Both the position numbers and the translations under genes were made by a program. From JBFEUI01 sp041547565 (GTDB taxonomy: Bacteria > Pseudomonadota > Gammaproteobacteria > Thiohalomonadales > Thiohalomonadaceae), in the NCBI GenBank assembly GCA_041547565.1, contig JBFEUI010000003.1:1-50554 (forward strand): DNA of 50,554 nucleotides, written 5' to 3'. This document shows positions 15,243 to 23,315 of this stretch, one piece after another (position 1 is the stretch's first letter; every line of letters starts with the position of its first letter). The notes under the pieces were generated by a model, which saw only the letters and a list, made by a program, of their open reading frames with translations, did not search any database and was not told the origin of the DNA.

Positions 15243-15827
15243 TTATTCCTGGCCAAAGAGTTGGGTGTCGATCAAATCGCAGAGGCAGTGGATCACCAGC
15301 AGGTGAACCTCCTGGGTGCGTGCGGTCGAATCCGAGGGCACGCGAATCTCGATATCGCCGTCCCGCAGTTGCGTGGCGATCTTGCCGCCGTTTTTGCCGG
15401 TGAGTGCGATGATCCGCATCTCCTTGTCGTGGGCCGCGGCGATGGTGCTGACCACATTGGCGGAGTTGCCGCTGGTCGAGATGGCCAGCAGGATGTCACC
15501 GGCCTGGCCCAGTGCGCGGATCTGCTTGGCAAATACCTCGTCGTAGCTGTAGTCATTGGCAATGGAGGTGAGGGTCGAGGTGTCGGTGGTCAGTGCGATG
15601 GCGGGCAGGGCGGGGCGTTCACGCTCAAAGCGGTTGAGCATCTCCGAGGAGAAGTGCTGGGCATCGCCGGCTGAACCGCCGTTACCGCAGCTGAGTACCT
15701 TTTGCCCCTTGATCAGTTGGTTGCTGATAAGTTCGGCGGCACGCACTATTTCGTCAGCGAGCTGTGACATGGCCATCTGCTTGACCTGTATGCTTTCGCT
15801 GAACTGCGTTTTGACGCGCTCTAACAT
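15243..15827 (-). CDS. diaA: DiaA-type SIS-domain protein (DnaA-associated)
   Basis: A 194-residue SIS-domain protein of the DiaA/GmhA family. Key segments are VLSCGNGGSAGDAQHFSSEMLNRFERERPALPAIAL, LAISTSGNSANVV and EVHLLVIHCLCDLID. DiaA binds DnaA and promotes initiation; GmhA, its relative, isomerises sedoheptulose-7-phosphate. The neighbours yraN, lpoA and dolP are the diaA context in E. coli, so DiaA is preferred, but the sedoheptulose isomerase activity is not excluded because the catalytic region is well kept. It lies 13 bases after yraN. Confidence 0.85.
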   Translation of the reverse strand: MLERVKTQFSESIQVKQMAMSQLADEIVRAAELISNQLIKGQKVLSCGNGGSAGDAQHFSSEMLNRFERERPALPAIALTTDTSTLTSIANDYSYDEVFAKQIRALGQAGDILLAISTSGNSANVVSTIAAAHDKEMRIIALTGKNGGKIATQLRDGDIEIRVPSDSTARTQEVHLLVIHCLCDLIDTQLFGQE

Positions 15828-15840
15828 ATCTTGTGTACCT

Positions 15841-16209
15841 TTAACTCAATTCGATCACGTTGCTAAGCCACTGCAGTTCGTCGGAACCCGATATGGCGAT
15901 GACATCAAAACGGCACGGAGTGTCCTGTCGATGACGGCGCTGCAGGTAGTGCTGTGCCGTGGCGACAAGTTTACGCTGCTTGGCATGGTTAATTGAAGCG
16001 ACTGCGCCGCCGAACCGCTCACTGCTGCGGTAGCGTACCTCAACGAACACAAGCGTATCATCATCCTGCATGATGAGGTCCAGTTCACCATGACGGGTCA
16101 GGTAGTTGCGCTCCAGCAGCCGCATCCCCCTGTTTTGCAAAAAGCGGCAGGCGATATCTTCAGCGTACTGCCCTTTTGCCTGCGTCGTTACTCGCGTTTT
16201 CCTGTTCAC
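15841..16209 (-). CDS. yraN: YraN/UPF0102 nuclease-like protein
   Basis: A 122-residue UPF0102 protein with a restriction-endonuclease-like core: GQYAEDIACRFLQNRGMRLLERNYLTRHGELDLIMQDDDTLVFVEVRYRS. The E...GELDLI...FVEVRYR pattern matches the PD-(D/E)xK arrangement. The expected start is GTG 16209, which lies 50 bases inside the end of lpoA; no later start would keep the conserved helix. The biological role is not established. The overlap with lpoA suggests translational coupling. Confidence 0.9.
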   Translation of the reverse strand: MNRKTRVTTQAKGQYAEDIACRFLQNRGMRLLERNYLTRHGELDLIMQDDDTLVFVEVRYRSSERFGGAVASINHAKQRKLVATAQHYLQRRHRQDTPCRFDVIAISGSDELQWLSNVIELS

Positions 16210-18121
16210 CTGTCTGCTGTTTCTCCATCCTTGGTTGCAGGCGCGGTTTTCCCCAGCTCACTATGGCGTGGTCCAGTTCCCGCTCGATGATCCTGTCTTC
16301 ATTCATGCTCAGACCACCGGTGACACCGGTGAAGACTTCATTCGGATAGCTTTCCAGCCGCTTGACCTCGGCGACCAGTTGATAGGCATCGATGCCAAAG
16401 GCCACCAGTCGCTGCAGGGCCCCTGCATGTTTTTCCAGTAGTGCGGCTTCCGCCTGGCCGACGTATTGTGCACGCCTGGCCTGATCGAGCGTCCAGGGCA
16501 TATCCACGAACATCGTGTTATCCAGGTCACGGTCCTTCTTCACATCGACCTCACCCGAGAAAACGTGTGACGTGGCGTACACCGGCAACTGCTTGGCATA
16601 GTGAAACTTGAGTTGCGGCTTGATCAGCCGTGCCTGCAGTGGCTGTGCCAGCACGAAGATAAAGTCGATATCCTGGCGCCGCCGCGGGGTGAATTCCAGT
16701 CGGGTGCCGATCAGGTTGGCGATGTTACGTCGGCGTGCCTTGCTGTTGTCGACAGCGAGCATCCGTGTGATGGGCTGGGAAAAATCATTTTTTCCCGGGT
16801 CATAGTAGGACTCCGCCACGACGGTGCCGCCCAGCTCTTCCCAGTAACGGTTGAAGCTGCTGGCTACCCTGCGCCCCAGGGTATTGTCGGGAACCAGTAC
16901 GGTGGCGCGGCGGTGGCCATCATACCACGCCCAGTTCGCGGCCTGTCTGGCCTCACCTTCCGGGGCAAGACTGAACTGGTAAAGGTTGTCCGGCGGTGTG
17001 ATGTCATAACGGTTCAGGGCCAGGGTCGCAACAGGCAACTGAAAGCGCCTTGTCAGCATGGCGACCGCCTGCTTATCCAGCGGTCCGACGACAAATCCGG
17101 CGCCCTCCTCGATGGCTTGCTCATACAGGGTAACGGCCTGTTGCGGGTCACTGGCGGTATCATAGAGGCGCAGTATGGGGCGCCGCTCAACACCGGCATC
17201 GGCATAACGTGCGGCCAGAAAGCCGTCACGTATGGCCTCCGCGGCCCTGGCGTAACGCCCGCTGAAGGGGAGCAGCAGGGCGACCTGCTCCGGTCGCTCG
17301 ACGAAGGTCTGCTTGGTGTTCAGCCACTGCCGCTCGAGTGTGTACAACAGGGGGTGATGCGGGTAATGCCGGTGCCACTGTGTCAGGCGTTCCTCGGTTT
17401 GCCAGACATTAAGATTGTTATCCCGCATAATAAGGGCCAACTCGATCCAGCCGCTGAGCAGGTCGGGCGGTGGACTGGTGTGCAGCCGTTCGAGTGCCTC
17501 GCTGGAGAGGTTGGACAGCGACAGCCAGATAGCGCTCTGGTTGTCCTGCACCTTGTCGGGACTCTCGAGATATATCTCGCGCAGGATGTACTCCCTGACA
17601 CTCTCCAGGTGGTTCCCCACCTGTGTATAGGCCAGGGCACGGACGCGGTGAAATTCTGCCAGCAGGCCCAGCCTGGTGATGGTATGCTCGGCCGCGACCG
17701 GGGTGGCCAATACCTCAAGGGCCTGGTCCGGATCATGGCGCAAAATCAGCTCGGCCGTCATTACCTGGTGCTGCAGTGCCTGCTCGTCGGTCAGAGGGAA
17801 CAGGGTCATCCGCTCCAGGCCGCTTTCGGCCTGCTCGGTCTGTCCCGCCGTGATCATTGTGCGGACGGCAAGAAGGTGAAAGTCGATGCTGCGCGGGAGC
17901 GGGTGCTCGGCCGCCAGTTGCTGATACAAAGAGATGGCCAGGGCGTAGTTGCCCTCCTCGATAGCGGCCAGGGCCTCGATCTCCTGCTGGCTCATGGGCG
18001 CCTCGGCGCCCGGCTCAGGCTCGGGTTCGGTGACGCGTTCGGGGGTCGGTGCACAGGCGGCAAGCGCCATGCCCAGCGCCAGGACGAGCAGGTATCTGCA
18101 ATGATTCGGGTATCGGGACAC
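16160..18121 (-). CDS. lpoA: LpoA, outer-membrane lipoprotein activator of PBP1A
   Basis: LpoA spans the periplasm from the outer membrane and activates the peptidoglycan synthase PBP1A. The 653-residue protein (E. coli about 678) starts MSRYPNHCRYLLVLALGMALAAC, a lipoprotein signal with lipobox LAAC. An N-terminal TPR-like helical part (about 45-270) is followed by a type-I periplasmic-binding fold (about 280-620: VALLLPFSGRYARAAEAIRDGF, GFVVGPLDKQAVAML). The last 30 residues are low-complexity and overlap yraN. It is divergent from rsmI across 55 bases. The envelope block lpoA-yraN-diaA-dolP matches the E. coli order. Confidence 0.93.
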   Translation of the reverse strand: MSRYPNHCRYLLVLALGMALAACAPTPERVTEPEPEPGAEAPMSQQEIEALAAIEEGNYALAISLYQQLAAEHPLPRSIDFHLLAVRTMITAGQTEQAESGLERMTLFPLTDEQALQHQVMTAELILRHDPDQALEVLATPVAAEHTITRLGLLAEFHRVRALAYTQVGNHLESVREYILREIYLESPDKVQDNQSAIWLSLSNLSSEALERLHTSPPPDLLSGWIELALIMRDNNLNVWQTEERLTQWHRHYPHHPLLYTLERQWLNTKQTFVERPEQVALLLPFSGRYARAAEAIRDGFLAARYADAGVERRPILRLYDTASDPQQAVTLYEQAIEEGAGFVVGPLDKQAVAMLTRRFQLPVATLALNRYDITPPDNLYQFSLAPEGEARQAANWAWYDGHRRATVLVPDNTLGRRVASSFNRYWEELGGTVVAESYYDPGKNDFSQPITRMLAVDNSKARRRNIANLIGTRLEFTPRRRQDIDFIFVLAQPLQARLIKPQLKFHYAKQLPVYATSHVFSGEVDVKKDRDLDNTMFVDMPWTLDQARRAQYVGQAEAALLEKHAGALQRLVAFGIDAYQLVAEVKRLESYPNEVFTGVTGGLSMNEDRIIERELDHAIVSWGKPRLQPRMEKQQTGEQENASNDAGKRAVR

Positions 18122-18176
18122 AGTCAGTAATCAGGTTGTATAGTGTAAACGCACAGTATCTTGTTGGGGTCTATAC

Positions 18177-19025
18177 GTGTCAATTGAAGCCGGTTCTCTA
18201 TATATCGTCGCCACGCCCATCGGCAATCTCGGCGATATGTCGCCAAGGGCGATCGAGGTGCTGCAAGGCGTCGATCATATCGCAGCAGAGGATACCCGTC
18301 ATAGTGCGCCTTTGCTACGCCATTTTGGCATTAGCACGCCGATGCTGGCCCTGCACGATCACAATGAACGCCAGATCAGCAAAACGGTGATCGACCGCCT
18401 GCTTGCGGGGGAGCGTATTGCCCTGATCTCCGATGCCGGCACGCCGCTGATCTCCGACCCCGGCTTTCACCTCGCGCGTCTCGCCCACCAGGCCGGCGTT
18501 AAAGTAGTGCCCATTCCCGGCCCAAGCGCCCTGATTGCCGCCCTCTCTGCAGCGGGCCTGCCGACCGACAGCTTTGTCTTCGAAGGCTTTCTGCCGGCAA
18601 AGCGGGTGGCCCGGCGCAAACAGCTTGAGCGGTTGGTCGAAGAGGTGCGCACGCTTGCCTTTTATGAGTCGCCCCATCGCATTGTGGAGTGCCTGGAGGA
18701 CATGCGTGAGGTGTTCGGGGCACAACGCGAAGCGGTGCTTGCACGTGAGTTGACCAAGAAATTTGAAACCATCAAGTCCGCCTCTCTTGAAACACTGTTT
18801 GCGTTTGTGCGTTCCGACAGCAATCAGCAGAAGGGTGAGTTTGTGCTGCTGGTTGCCGGTGCAGCCGCGGCGGGCAAGAGTGAACTGTCTGCCGAGACAT
18901 GCCGTATCGCACGACTGCTTGGCGCGGAACTGCCGCTCAAGCAGGCCGCCTCGCTGGCGGCGCAGATAACCGGTGCGAAAAAAAATGCGCTGTACAAGTA
19001 CCTGCTGGGTGAGTCTGCGGACTAA
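18177..19025 (+). CDS. rsmI: 16S rRNA C1402 2'-O-methyltransferase RsmI
   Basis: RsmI methylates the ribose of C1402 in 16S rRNA, in the decoding site. The 282-residue tetrapyrrole-methylase-fold protein has LYIVATPIGNLGDMSPRAIEVL, AAEDTRHS, LISDAGTPLISDPG, PGPSALIAALSAAGLP and FYESPHRI, all hallmark segments. A GTG at 18177 is used as start because the conserved domain begins six residues later and there is no ATG between the upstream stop and it. It is divergent from lpoA, the usual gammaproteobacterial pairing, and followed by rnpB. Confidence 0.95.
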   Translation: MSIEAGSLYIVATPIGNLGDMSPRAIEVLQGVDHIAAEDTRHSAPLLRHFGISTPMLALHDHNERQISKTVIDRLLAGERIALISDAGTPLISDPGFHLARLAHQAGVKVVPIPGPSALIAALSAAGLPTDSFVFEGFLPAKRVARRKQLERLVEEVRTLAFYESPHRIVECLEDMREVFGAQREAVLARELTKKFETIKSASLETLFAFVRSDSNQQKGEFVLLVAGAAAAGKSELSAETCRIARLLGAELPLKQAASLAAQITGAKKNALYKYLLGESAD

Positions 19026-19313
19026 GCGGTGTACGAGCATAGTGATTTTGCTAAAGGACAGCATGGCTCACCGGCTATCCCGGGTTAGCGGACCCATTTT
19101 CCAGTTCTCGTTTGCAGTGGATCGAAATTGAAACGGCATACATGGTGTTCCCGGTATCAGGTTGCGCCACAGCATAGCCCTCCCTGTTCCGCCAAATGAG
19201 TGAGCCCGTCACAGTTCGCCTGCGATGCCCGGCGCATAAACAGAAGGAAATATTTCATCTAATAGCACGGCGATACTTGTAACCGACGCCCGCTGTCATT
19301 ACCTTATATACAC

Positions 19314-19676
19314 GGGAGTCGGCCGGACAGTCGCTGTGCCGCAAGGCATGGAGGAAAGTCCGGGCTCCGCAGGGCAGGGTGCCAGGTAACGCCTGGGCGG
19401 CGAGAGCCGACGGAAAGTGCAGCAGAAAAGATACCGCCTAAGCACACGCGTTGTGCCGGTAAGGGTGAAATGGTGCGGTAAGAGCGCACCGCGCGGGTGG
19501 TAACACGCCGCGGCATGGTAAACCCCACCTGGAGCAAGACCAAATAGGGGAACAGGCGGCCTCGGCCGCCGCGTGTGGCCCACACGGTTCCCGGGTAGGT
19601 CGCATGAGGTATGCGGTGACGCATATCCCAGATGAATGACTGTCCCCGACAGAACCCGGCTTATAGGCCGGCTCCC
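19314..19676 (+). ncRNA. rnpB: RNase P RNA (class A)
   Basis: The catalytic RNA of RNase P, which matures tRNA 5' ends. The universally conserved core is present: GAGGAAAGTCCGGGCTCC (19349-19366) and, near the 3' end, ACAGAACCCGGCTTA (19649-19663). The ends pair: GGGAGTCGGCC (19314-19324) with GGCCGGCTCCC (19666-19676), as in helix P1. The length, about 363 bases, fits class A. Exact ends are inferred from this pairing. A TATATA stretch lies just upstream (19305-19310) and could be part of its promoter. Position between rsmI and mraZ is a common gammaproteobacterial order. Confidence 0.96.
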
Positions 19677-19719
19677 CCTTCCTTATCTTTCCAAACTTAA
19701 GAAATCACTTTAGGTTTTC

Positions 19720-19749
19720 AATCCAACATTTTGATTGGATTTTATATCT
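19720..19749 (+). terminator. possible weak terminator after rnpB
   Basis: AATCCAA (19720-19726) and TTGGATT (19735-19741) form a 7-base-pair stem with an 8-base loop, followed by a T-rich run. The stem is AT-rich and weak, so termination here is uncertain. Confidence 0.35.
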
Positions 19750-19764
19750 TCCGTGGACATTTTT

Positions 19765-19790
19765 TGTCACCTCGTCCCACCTCCTCCCAC
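19765..19790 (-). promoter_or_regulatory. upstream MraZ-type repeat box, inverted orientation
   Basis: TCCCAC at 19775-19780 and 19785-19790, and the degenerate TGTCAC at 19765-19770, recur every 10 bases. Read on the minus strand this is GTGGGA at 10-base period, the pattern of MraZ sites (TGGGN repeats spaced by 5 bases). It is about 60 bases upstream of the -35 and points opposite to the downstream box. The role is inference. Confidence 0.55.
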
Positions 19791-19848
19791 TTTCTGTAAG
19801 TTGTTGTCTTATAAGCAGGAATTTGCCTTTCCCATAAGTGGATTTTGC

Positions 19849-19878
19849 TTGACACGGGGTCTTTGGGCTACCTATAGT
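19849..19878 (+). promoter_or_regulatory. dcw operon promoter (sigma70 type)
   Basis: TTGACA (19849-19854, perfect -35) and TATAGT (19873-19878, -10) are separated by 18 bases. The MraZ repeat box starts 9 bases after the -10, so it would cover the transcription start. mraZ begins 62 bases after the -10. This is the best promoter seen in the window. Confidence 0.8.
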
Positions 19879-19886
19879 GTAACAAT

Positions 19887-19912
19887 GTGGGAAAAAGTGG
19901 ATCATAGTGGGA
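19887..19912 (+). promoter_or_regulatory. MraZ operator box overlapping the transcription start
   Basis: TGGG at 19888-19891, TGGA at 19898-19901 and TGGG at 19908-19911 recur exactly every 10 bases, each preceded by G (GTGGG, GTGGA, GTGGG). MraZ binds TGGGN repeats spaced by 5 bases just downstream of the mraZ promoter in E. coli and represses the cluster, so self-repression is expected here. Confidence 0.8.
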
Positions 19913-19940
19913 TAAGGTAGTCCCAGGGGGAGAAGAATAA

Positions 19941-20399
19941 TTGTTCCGGGGAGTCACAGAGCTCAACCTTGATAGCAAGGGTCGCATGGCCATGCCGATG
20001 CGCTATCGCGAACGCCTGATTGAGCGTAGCGAGGGGCGCCTTGTCGTGACCATCGATACCGATGAGCGCTGCCTGCTGCTCTACCCCCTGCCCGAGTGGG
20101 AAAATATCGAACGCAAGCTTGATGCATTGCCGAGCTTTAATGCCCAGGCGCGCCGCGTACAGCGTCTGTTGATGGGGCACGCCACCGATGCCGAGATGGA
20201 CAGTCACGGCCGCATCCTGCTCTCTCCCCCCCTGCGTCAGTACGCCCAGATGGACAAGCGGGTGGTGCTGATCGGTCAGGGCAAGAAATTCGAGCTGTGG
20301 GATGAGGCGCAGTGGAGCGCGAAGCGTGACCAGTGGCTGGCCGAGGAGACCGTCGGCGATGAAACACTGCCCGCGGAACTGCAGAGCCTGTCCCTGTAA
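19941..20399 (+). CDS. mraZ: MraZ transcriptional repressor of the dcw cluster
   Basis: MraZ is an AbrB-like DNA-binding protein that represses its own operon. The 152-residue protein starts MFRGVTELNLDSKGRMAMP, which is the conserved family start, and has a second DSHGRILLSPPLRQYA repeat, the usual two-AbrB-fold layout. The start codon is TTG 19941, with GGGGGAGAAG at good distance before it. It is preceded by the promoter and MraZ boxes, and rsmH starts 2 bases after its stop. Confidence 0.95.
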   Translation: MFRGVTELNLDSKGRMAMPMRYRERLIERSEGRLVVTIDTDERCLLLYPLPEWENIERKLDALPSFNAQARRVQRLLMGHATDAEMDSHGRILLSPPLRQYAQMDKRVVLIGQGKKFELWDEAQWSAKRDQWLAEETVGDETLPAELQSLSL

Positions 20400-20401
20400 C
20401 G

Positions 20402-21340
20402 ATGAGCGTGGAAGCGGAACATCAGCCGGTACTGTTTGACGAGGTGCTGGCGGCCCTCCAGGTGCAGGCGGACGGCATCTATCTGGACGGCACCTTCGGC
20501 CGGGGCGGACACGCCGCTGCCGTGCTGGAGAGGCTGGGTGAACACGGTCGCATGCTGGCCATGGACAAGGACCCGGAAGCCGTGCGTTGCGCCAGGGAGC
20601 GATTTGGAGACGATCCGCGCTTTACGATAGTACAGGGGAGTTTTGCCATGCTCGGTAGCGAGGTGAGACAACGCGGTTGGGAGGGACAGGTCAACGGGAT
20701 CCTGCTGGACCTGGGGGTCTCCTCTCCGCAACTGGATACCCCCGAGCGTGGTTTCAGCTTTCTGCGCGACGGTCCCCTCGATATGCGCATGGATACCGAT
20801 TCAGGGCAAAGCGCCGCAGAGTGGCTGGCCGGCGCGGAGGAGCGGGAAATCGCCCAGGTACTGAAAGAGTACGGTGAAGAGCGTTTTGCCAAACGTATCG
20901 CCCGGGCGATCGTCAGCCACTGCCGGGAAGAAGGTCCGATCAGGACCACGGGCGAACTGGCCGAGGTGGTGGCTGCAGCCAATCCCCGCTGGGAGCGTGA
21001 CAAGCATCCGGCGACACGCAGCTTTCAGGCGATACGCATCTATATCAACCGCGAACTGGAGGACCTGGAGCGTTTTCTCGAGGAGGCGGTTGAACTGTTG
21101 GCCCCGGCCGGGCGTCTGGCCATTATCAGTTTTCACTCCCTGGAAGACCGCCGGGTAAAGCGCTTTATGCGCAAACAGTCGCGCGGCGATGAGTTTCCGC
21201 CCGATCTGCCGGTGAGGCAGGCTCAACTCAGTCCCCATCTGCGCCTGGTGGGCAAGGCGATACGTGCCGGTGAGGCGGAACTGGCGCAAAACCCGCGTGC
21301 CCGCAGTGCGGTGCTGCGTGTGGCGGAGCGTGTGGCATGA
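20402..21340 (+). CDS. rsmH: 16S rRNA C1402 N4-methyltransferase RsmH
   Basis: RsmH (MraW) makes N4-methyl-C1402 in 16S rRNA, the same nucleotide that RsmI methylates on the ribose. The 312-residue protein has the SAM segment YLDGTFGRGGHAAAVLERL, then GILLDLGVSSPQLD, RGFSF, and the C-terminal AIISFHSLEDRRVKRFMR. The interval MRMDTDSGQSAAEWL is family-typical. Its stop overlaps the ftsL start by 4 bases. Confidence 0.97.
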   Translation: MSVEAEHQPVLFDEVLAALQVQADGIYLDGTFGRGGHAAAVLERLGEHGRMLAMDKDPEAVRCARERFGDDPRFTIVQGSFAMLGSEVRQRGWEGQVNGILLDLGVSSPQLDTPERGFSFLRDGPLDMRMDTDSGQSAAEWLAGAEEREIAQVLKEYGEERFAKRIARAIVSHCREEGPIRTTGELAEVVAAANPRWERDKHPATRSFQAIRIYINRELEDLERFLEEAVELLAPAGRLAIISFHSLEDRRVKRFMRKQSRGDEFPPDLPVRQAQLSPHLRLVGKAIRAGEAELAQNPRARSAVLRVAERVA

Positions 21341-21603
21341 GCGGCCGCTTCAGCCTGGCGGTGCTGGCTCTGGCGGTTTTCGTTACTGCGCTGGCGGTGG
21401 TCTACAGCAAGCACCAGTCGCGCAAGCTGTTTGTGCAACTGCAGGGTTTGAATGAGACAAGGGATGAGTTGAACGTGAACTGGGGCCAGTTGCAACTGGA
21501 GCAGAGCACCTGGGCCACCCACGGCCGAATTGAAAAGCTGGCGCGTAGCCGGCTGAATATGCGCATCCCCACTCCCGGAGAAGTGGTGATAGTGAAACCA
21601 TGA
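21337..21603 (+). CDS. ftsL: cell-division protein FtsL
   Basis: A small bitopic membrane protein (88 residues) that joins FtsB and FtsQ in the divisome. One membrane helix lies at about 6-23 (LAVLALAVFVTALAVVYS), followed by a coiled-coil stretch (KLFVQLQGLNETRDELNVNW, LQLEQSTW) and a C-terminal ARSRLNMRIPTPGEVVIV, the usual ending. Position between rsmH and ftsI and 4-base overlaps on both sides confirm it. Confidence 0.93.
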   Translation: MSGRFSLAVLALAVFVTALAVVYSKHQSRKLFVQLQGLNETRDELNVNWGQLQLEQSTWATHGRIEKLARSRLNMRIPTPGEVVIVKP

Positions 21604-23315
21604 GTAGCGGCAAACAACAACCGGTTTACCAGGGACGGCTGAGTTTTGTGCTGGCAGTGCTGCTGCTCGCCACCGCTGCGCTGTTCTGGCGCATGGTGGA
21701 TCTGCATGTCTTCGACCAGCCCTTCCTGAAGCACCAGGGGGACGCCCGTCACCTGCGCGTGGTCAGTGTCGCGGCACACCGGGGCATGTTGACCGACCGC
21801 CACGGGGAGCCGCTGGCGATGAGTACACCGGTCGAGTCGGTGTGGGCGCATCCCGCTGAACTGCTGGCCGAGCGGGAGCGTTGGGCGGAACTGGCGTCCT
21901 TGATCGACGTCCCTTCCGGCCGGCTCGAACAGTTGCTGGTGCAACGCAAGGACAGGGAATTTGTCTACCTGCGCCGTCATATCAGCCCCCAGCTTGCCGA
22001 GAAGATCATGAACCTGGGTATCGAGGGGGTCTCCATTCAGCGCGAGTACCGTCGCTATTACCCGACCGGCGAGGTCTCGGCACACGTGGTCGGCTTTACC
22101 AATATCGATGATGCCGGCCAGGAGGGCGTGGAACTGATGCTGGATGAGGTGCTGCGCGGCGTACCCGGCAGCAAACGCGTCATCAAGGACCGCCTGGGGC
22201 GCATCGTCGAGAATGTCGAACTGATTAAACCGGCACGCCCGGGCGCGGATGTGGCGTTGAGCATCGACCGGCGCATCCAGTATCTGGCCTACCGTGAGCT
22301 GAAGGCGGCGGTAAAGCGCAACCGGGCGCGTTCCGGTTCGCTTGTGGTTCTCGATGTGCGTAGCGGCGAGGTGCTGGCGATGGTGAATCAGCCGGCCTAT
22401 AACCCCAACAACCGCCACAACCTCAAGGGGGGACGTTATCGCAACCGGGCGGTGACCGATGTGTTCGAGCCAGGCTCGACCATCAAGCCTTTCACTGTGG
22501 CGGCGGCCCTGGAAAGTGGCCGTTTCAACCCGAATACGCTGATTGACACCTCACCAGGCAGTCTGCGCCTGGCCGGATACACCATCCGTGACAGCCGCGA
22601 CCACGGTACGATCGATGTGGCGACCGTGATCAAAAAGTCGAGCAATGTCGGCGCGAGCCGCATCGCACTGGGGCTCGAGCCGCAACGCTTGTGGGATACC
22701 TTCAGCGATGTCGGTTTCGGTTATGACAGCGGCAGTGGATTCCCGGGTGAGTCCTCCGGATTGCTCAAGCATTTCTACGACTGGCGTGAAGTCGAGCGGG
22801 CTACCCTCAGCTACGGTTACGGGCTGTCGGTGACACCGCTGCAACTGGCCCAGGCGTATGCCGCGCTGGCCGGTGACGGCCGACTGCGTGCGGCCTCCTT
22901 CCTGCGTCTTGACGAGACGCAGTGGCCGGAGGGCGAGAAGGCCATGAGTCCGCGCACCGCCAGGGCGGTGCGCCAGATGTTGGAGAGCGTGGTAAACGCC
23001 GGCACCGGTACCCTGGCGGCGGTACCGGGCTATCGTGTGGCAGGCAAGACCGGCACGGCGCGCAAGGCCGGTGCCCGCGGCTATGACGAGGAGCACTATC
23101 GTGCGGTATTTGCCGGCATGGCGCCGGCCAGCCGGCCACGCCTGGCAATGGTGGTCATGATCGACGAGCCGAATGCCGGGGAGTACTACGGCGGCAGGGT
23201 GGCGGCACCGGTCTTTGCCCGCGTCATGGACGGTGCACTGCGCCTGATGGATATCCCGCCGGATAACCTTGAGTCGCTTGGCGTGCAGATCGCCATGACA
23301 GGAGGTGCGCGGTGA
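21600..23315 (+). CDS. ftsI: septal peptidoglycan transpeptidase FtsI (PBP3)
   Basis: FtsI cross-links septal peptidoglycan. The 571-residue protein has an N-terminal membrane helix (about 16-34), an N-terminal PBP-dimer domain (RGMLTDRHGEPLAMSTPVES), and the transpeptidase domain with all three penicillin-binding motifs: EPGSTIKPFT (SxxK, catalytic Ser), KKSSNVG (SxN) and AGKTGTARKAG (KTG). It overlaps ftsL by 4 bases and murE by one base. It works with FtsW, encoded about 5 kb downstream. Confidence 0.97.
   Translation: MSSGKQQPVYQGRLSFVLAVLLLATAALFWRMVDLHVFDQPFLKHQGDARHLRVVSVAAHRGMLTDRHGEPLAMSTPVESVWAHPAELLAERERWAELASLIDVPSGRLEQLLVQRKDREFVYLRRHISPQLAEKIMNLGIEGVSIQREYRRYYPTGEVSAHVVGFTNIDDAGQEGVELMLDEVLRGVPGSKRVIKDRLGRIVENVELIKPARPGADVALSIDRRIQYLAYRELKAAVKRNRARSGSLVVLDVRSGEVLAMVNQPAYNPNNRHNLKGGRYRNRAVTDVFEPGSTIKPFTVAAALESGRFNPNTLIDTSPGSLRLAGYTIRDSRDHGTIDVATVIKKSSNVGASRIALGLEPQRLWDTFSDVGFGYDSGSGFPGESSGLLKHFYDWREVERATLSYGYGLSVTPLQLAQAYAALAGDGRLRAASFLRLDETQWPEGEKAMSPRTARAVRQMLESVVNAGTGTLAAVPGYRVAGKTGTARKAGARGYDEEHYRAVFAGMAPASRPRLAMVVMIDEPNAGEYYGGRVAAPVFARVMDGALRLMDIPPDNLESLGVQIAMTGGAR

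Noticed and set aside
16601..18130. Long plus-strand reading frame (509 codons) over lpoA
   Set aside because: Antisense to lpoA, which has a clear lipoprotein signal and fold.
19299..19624. Two minus-strand reading frames of about 100 codons
   Set aside because: They lie on RNase P RNA, whose conserved core explains the sequence.
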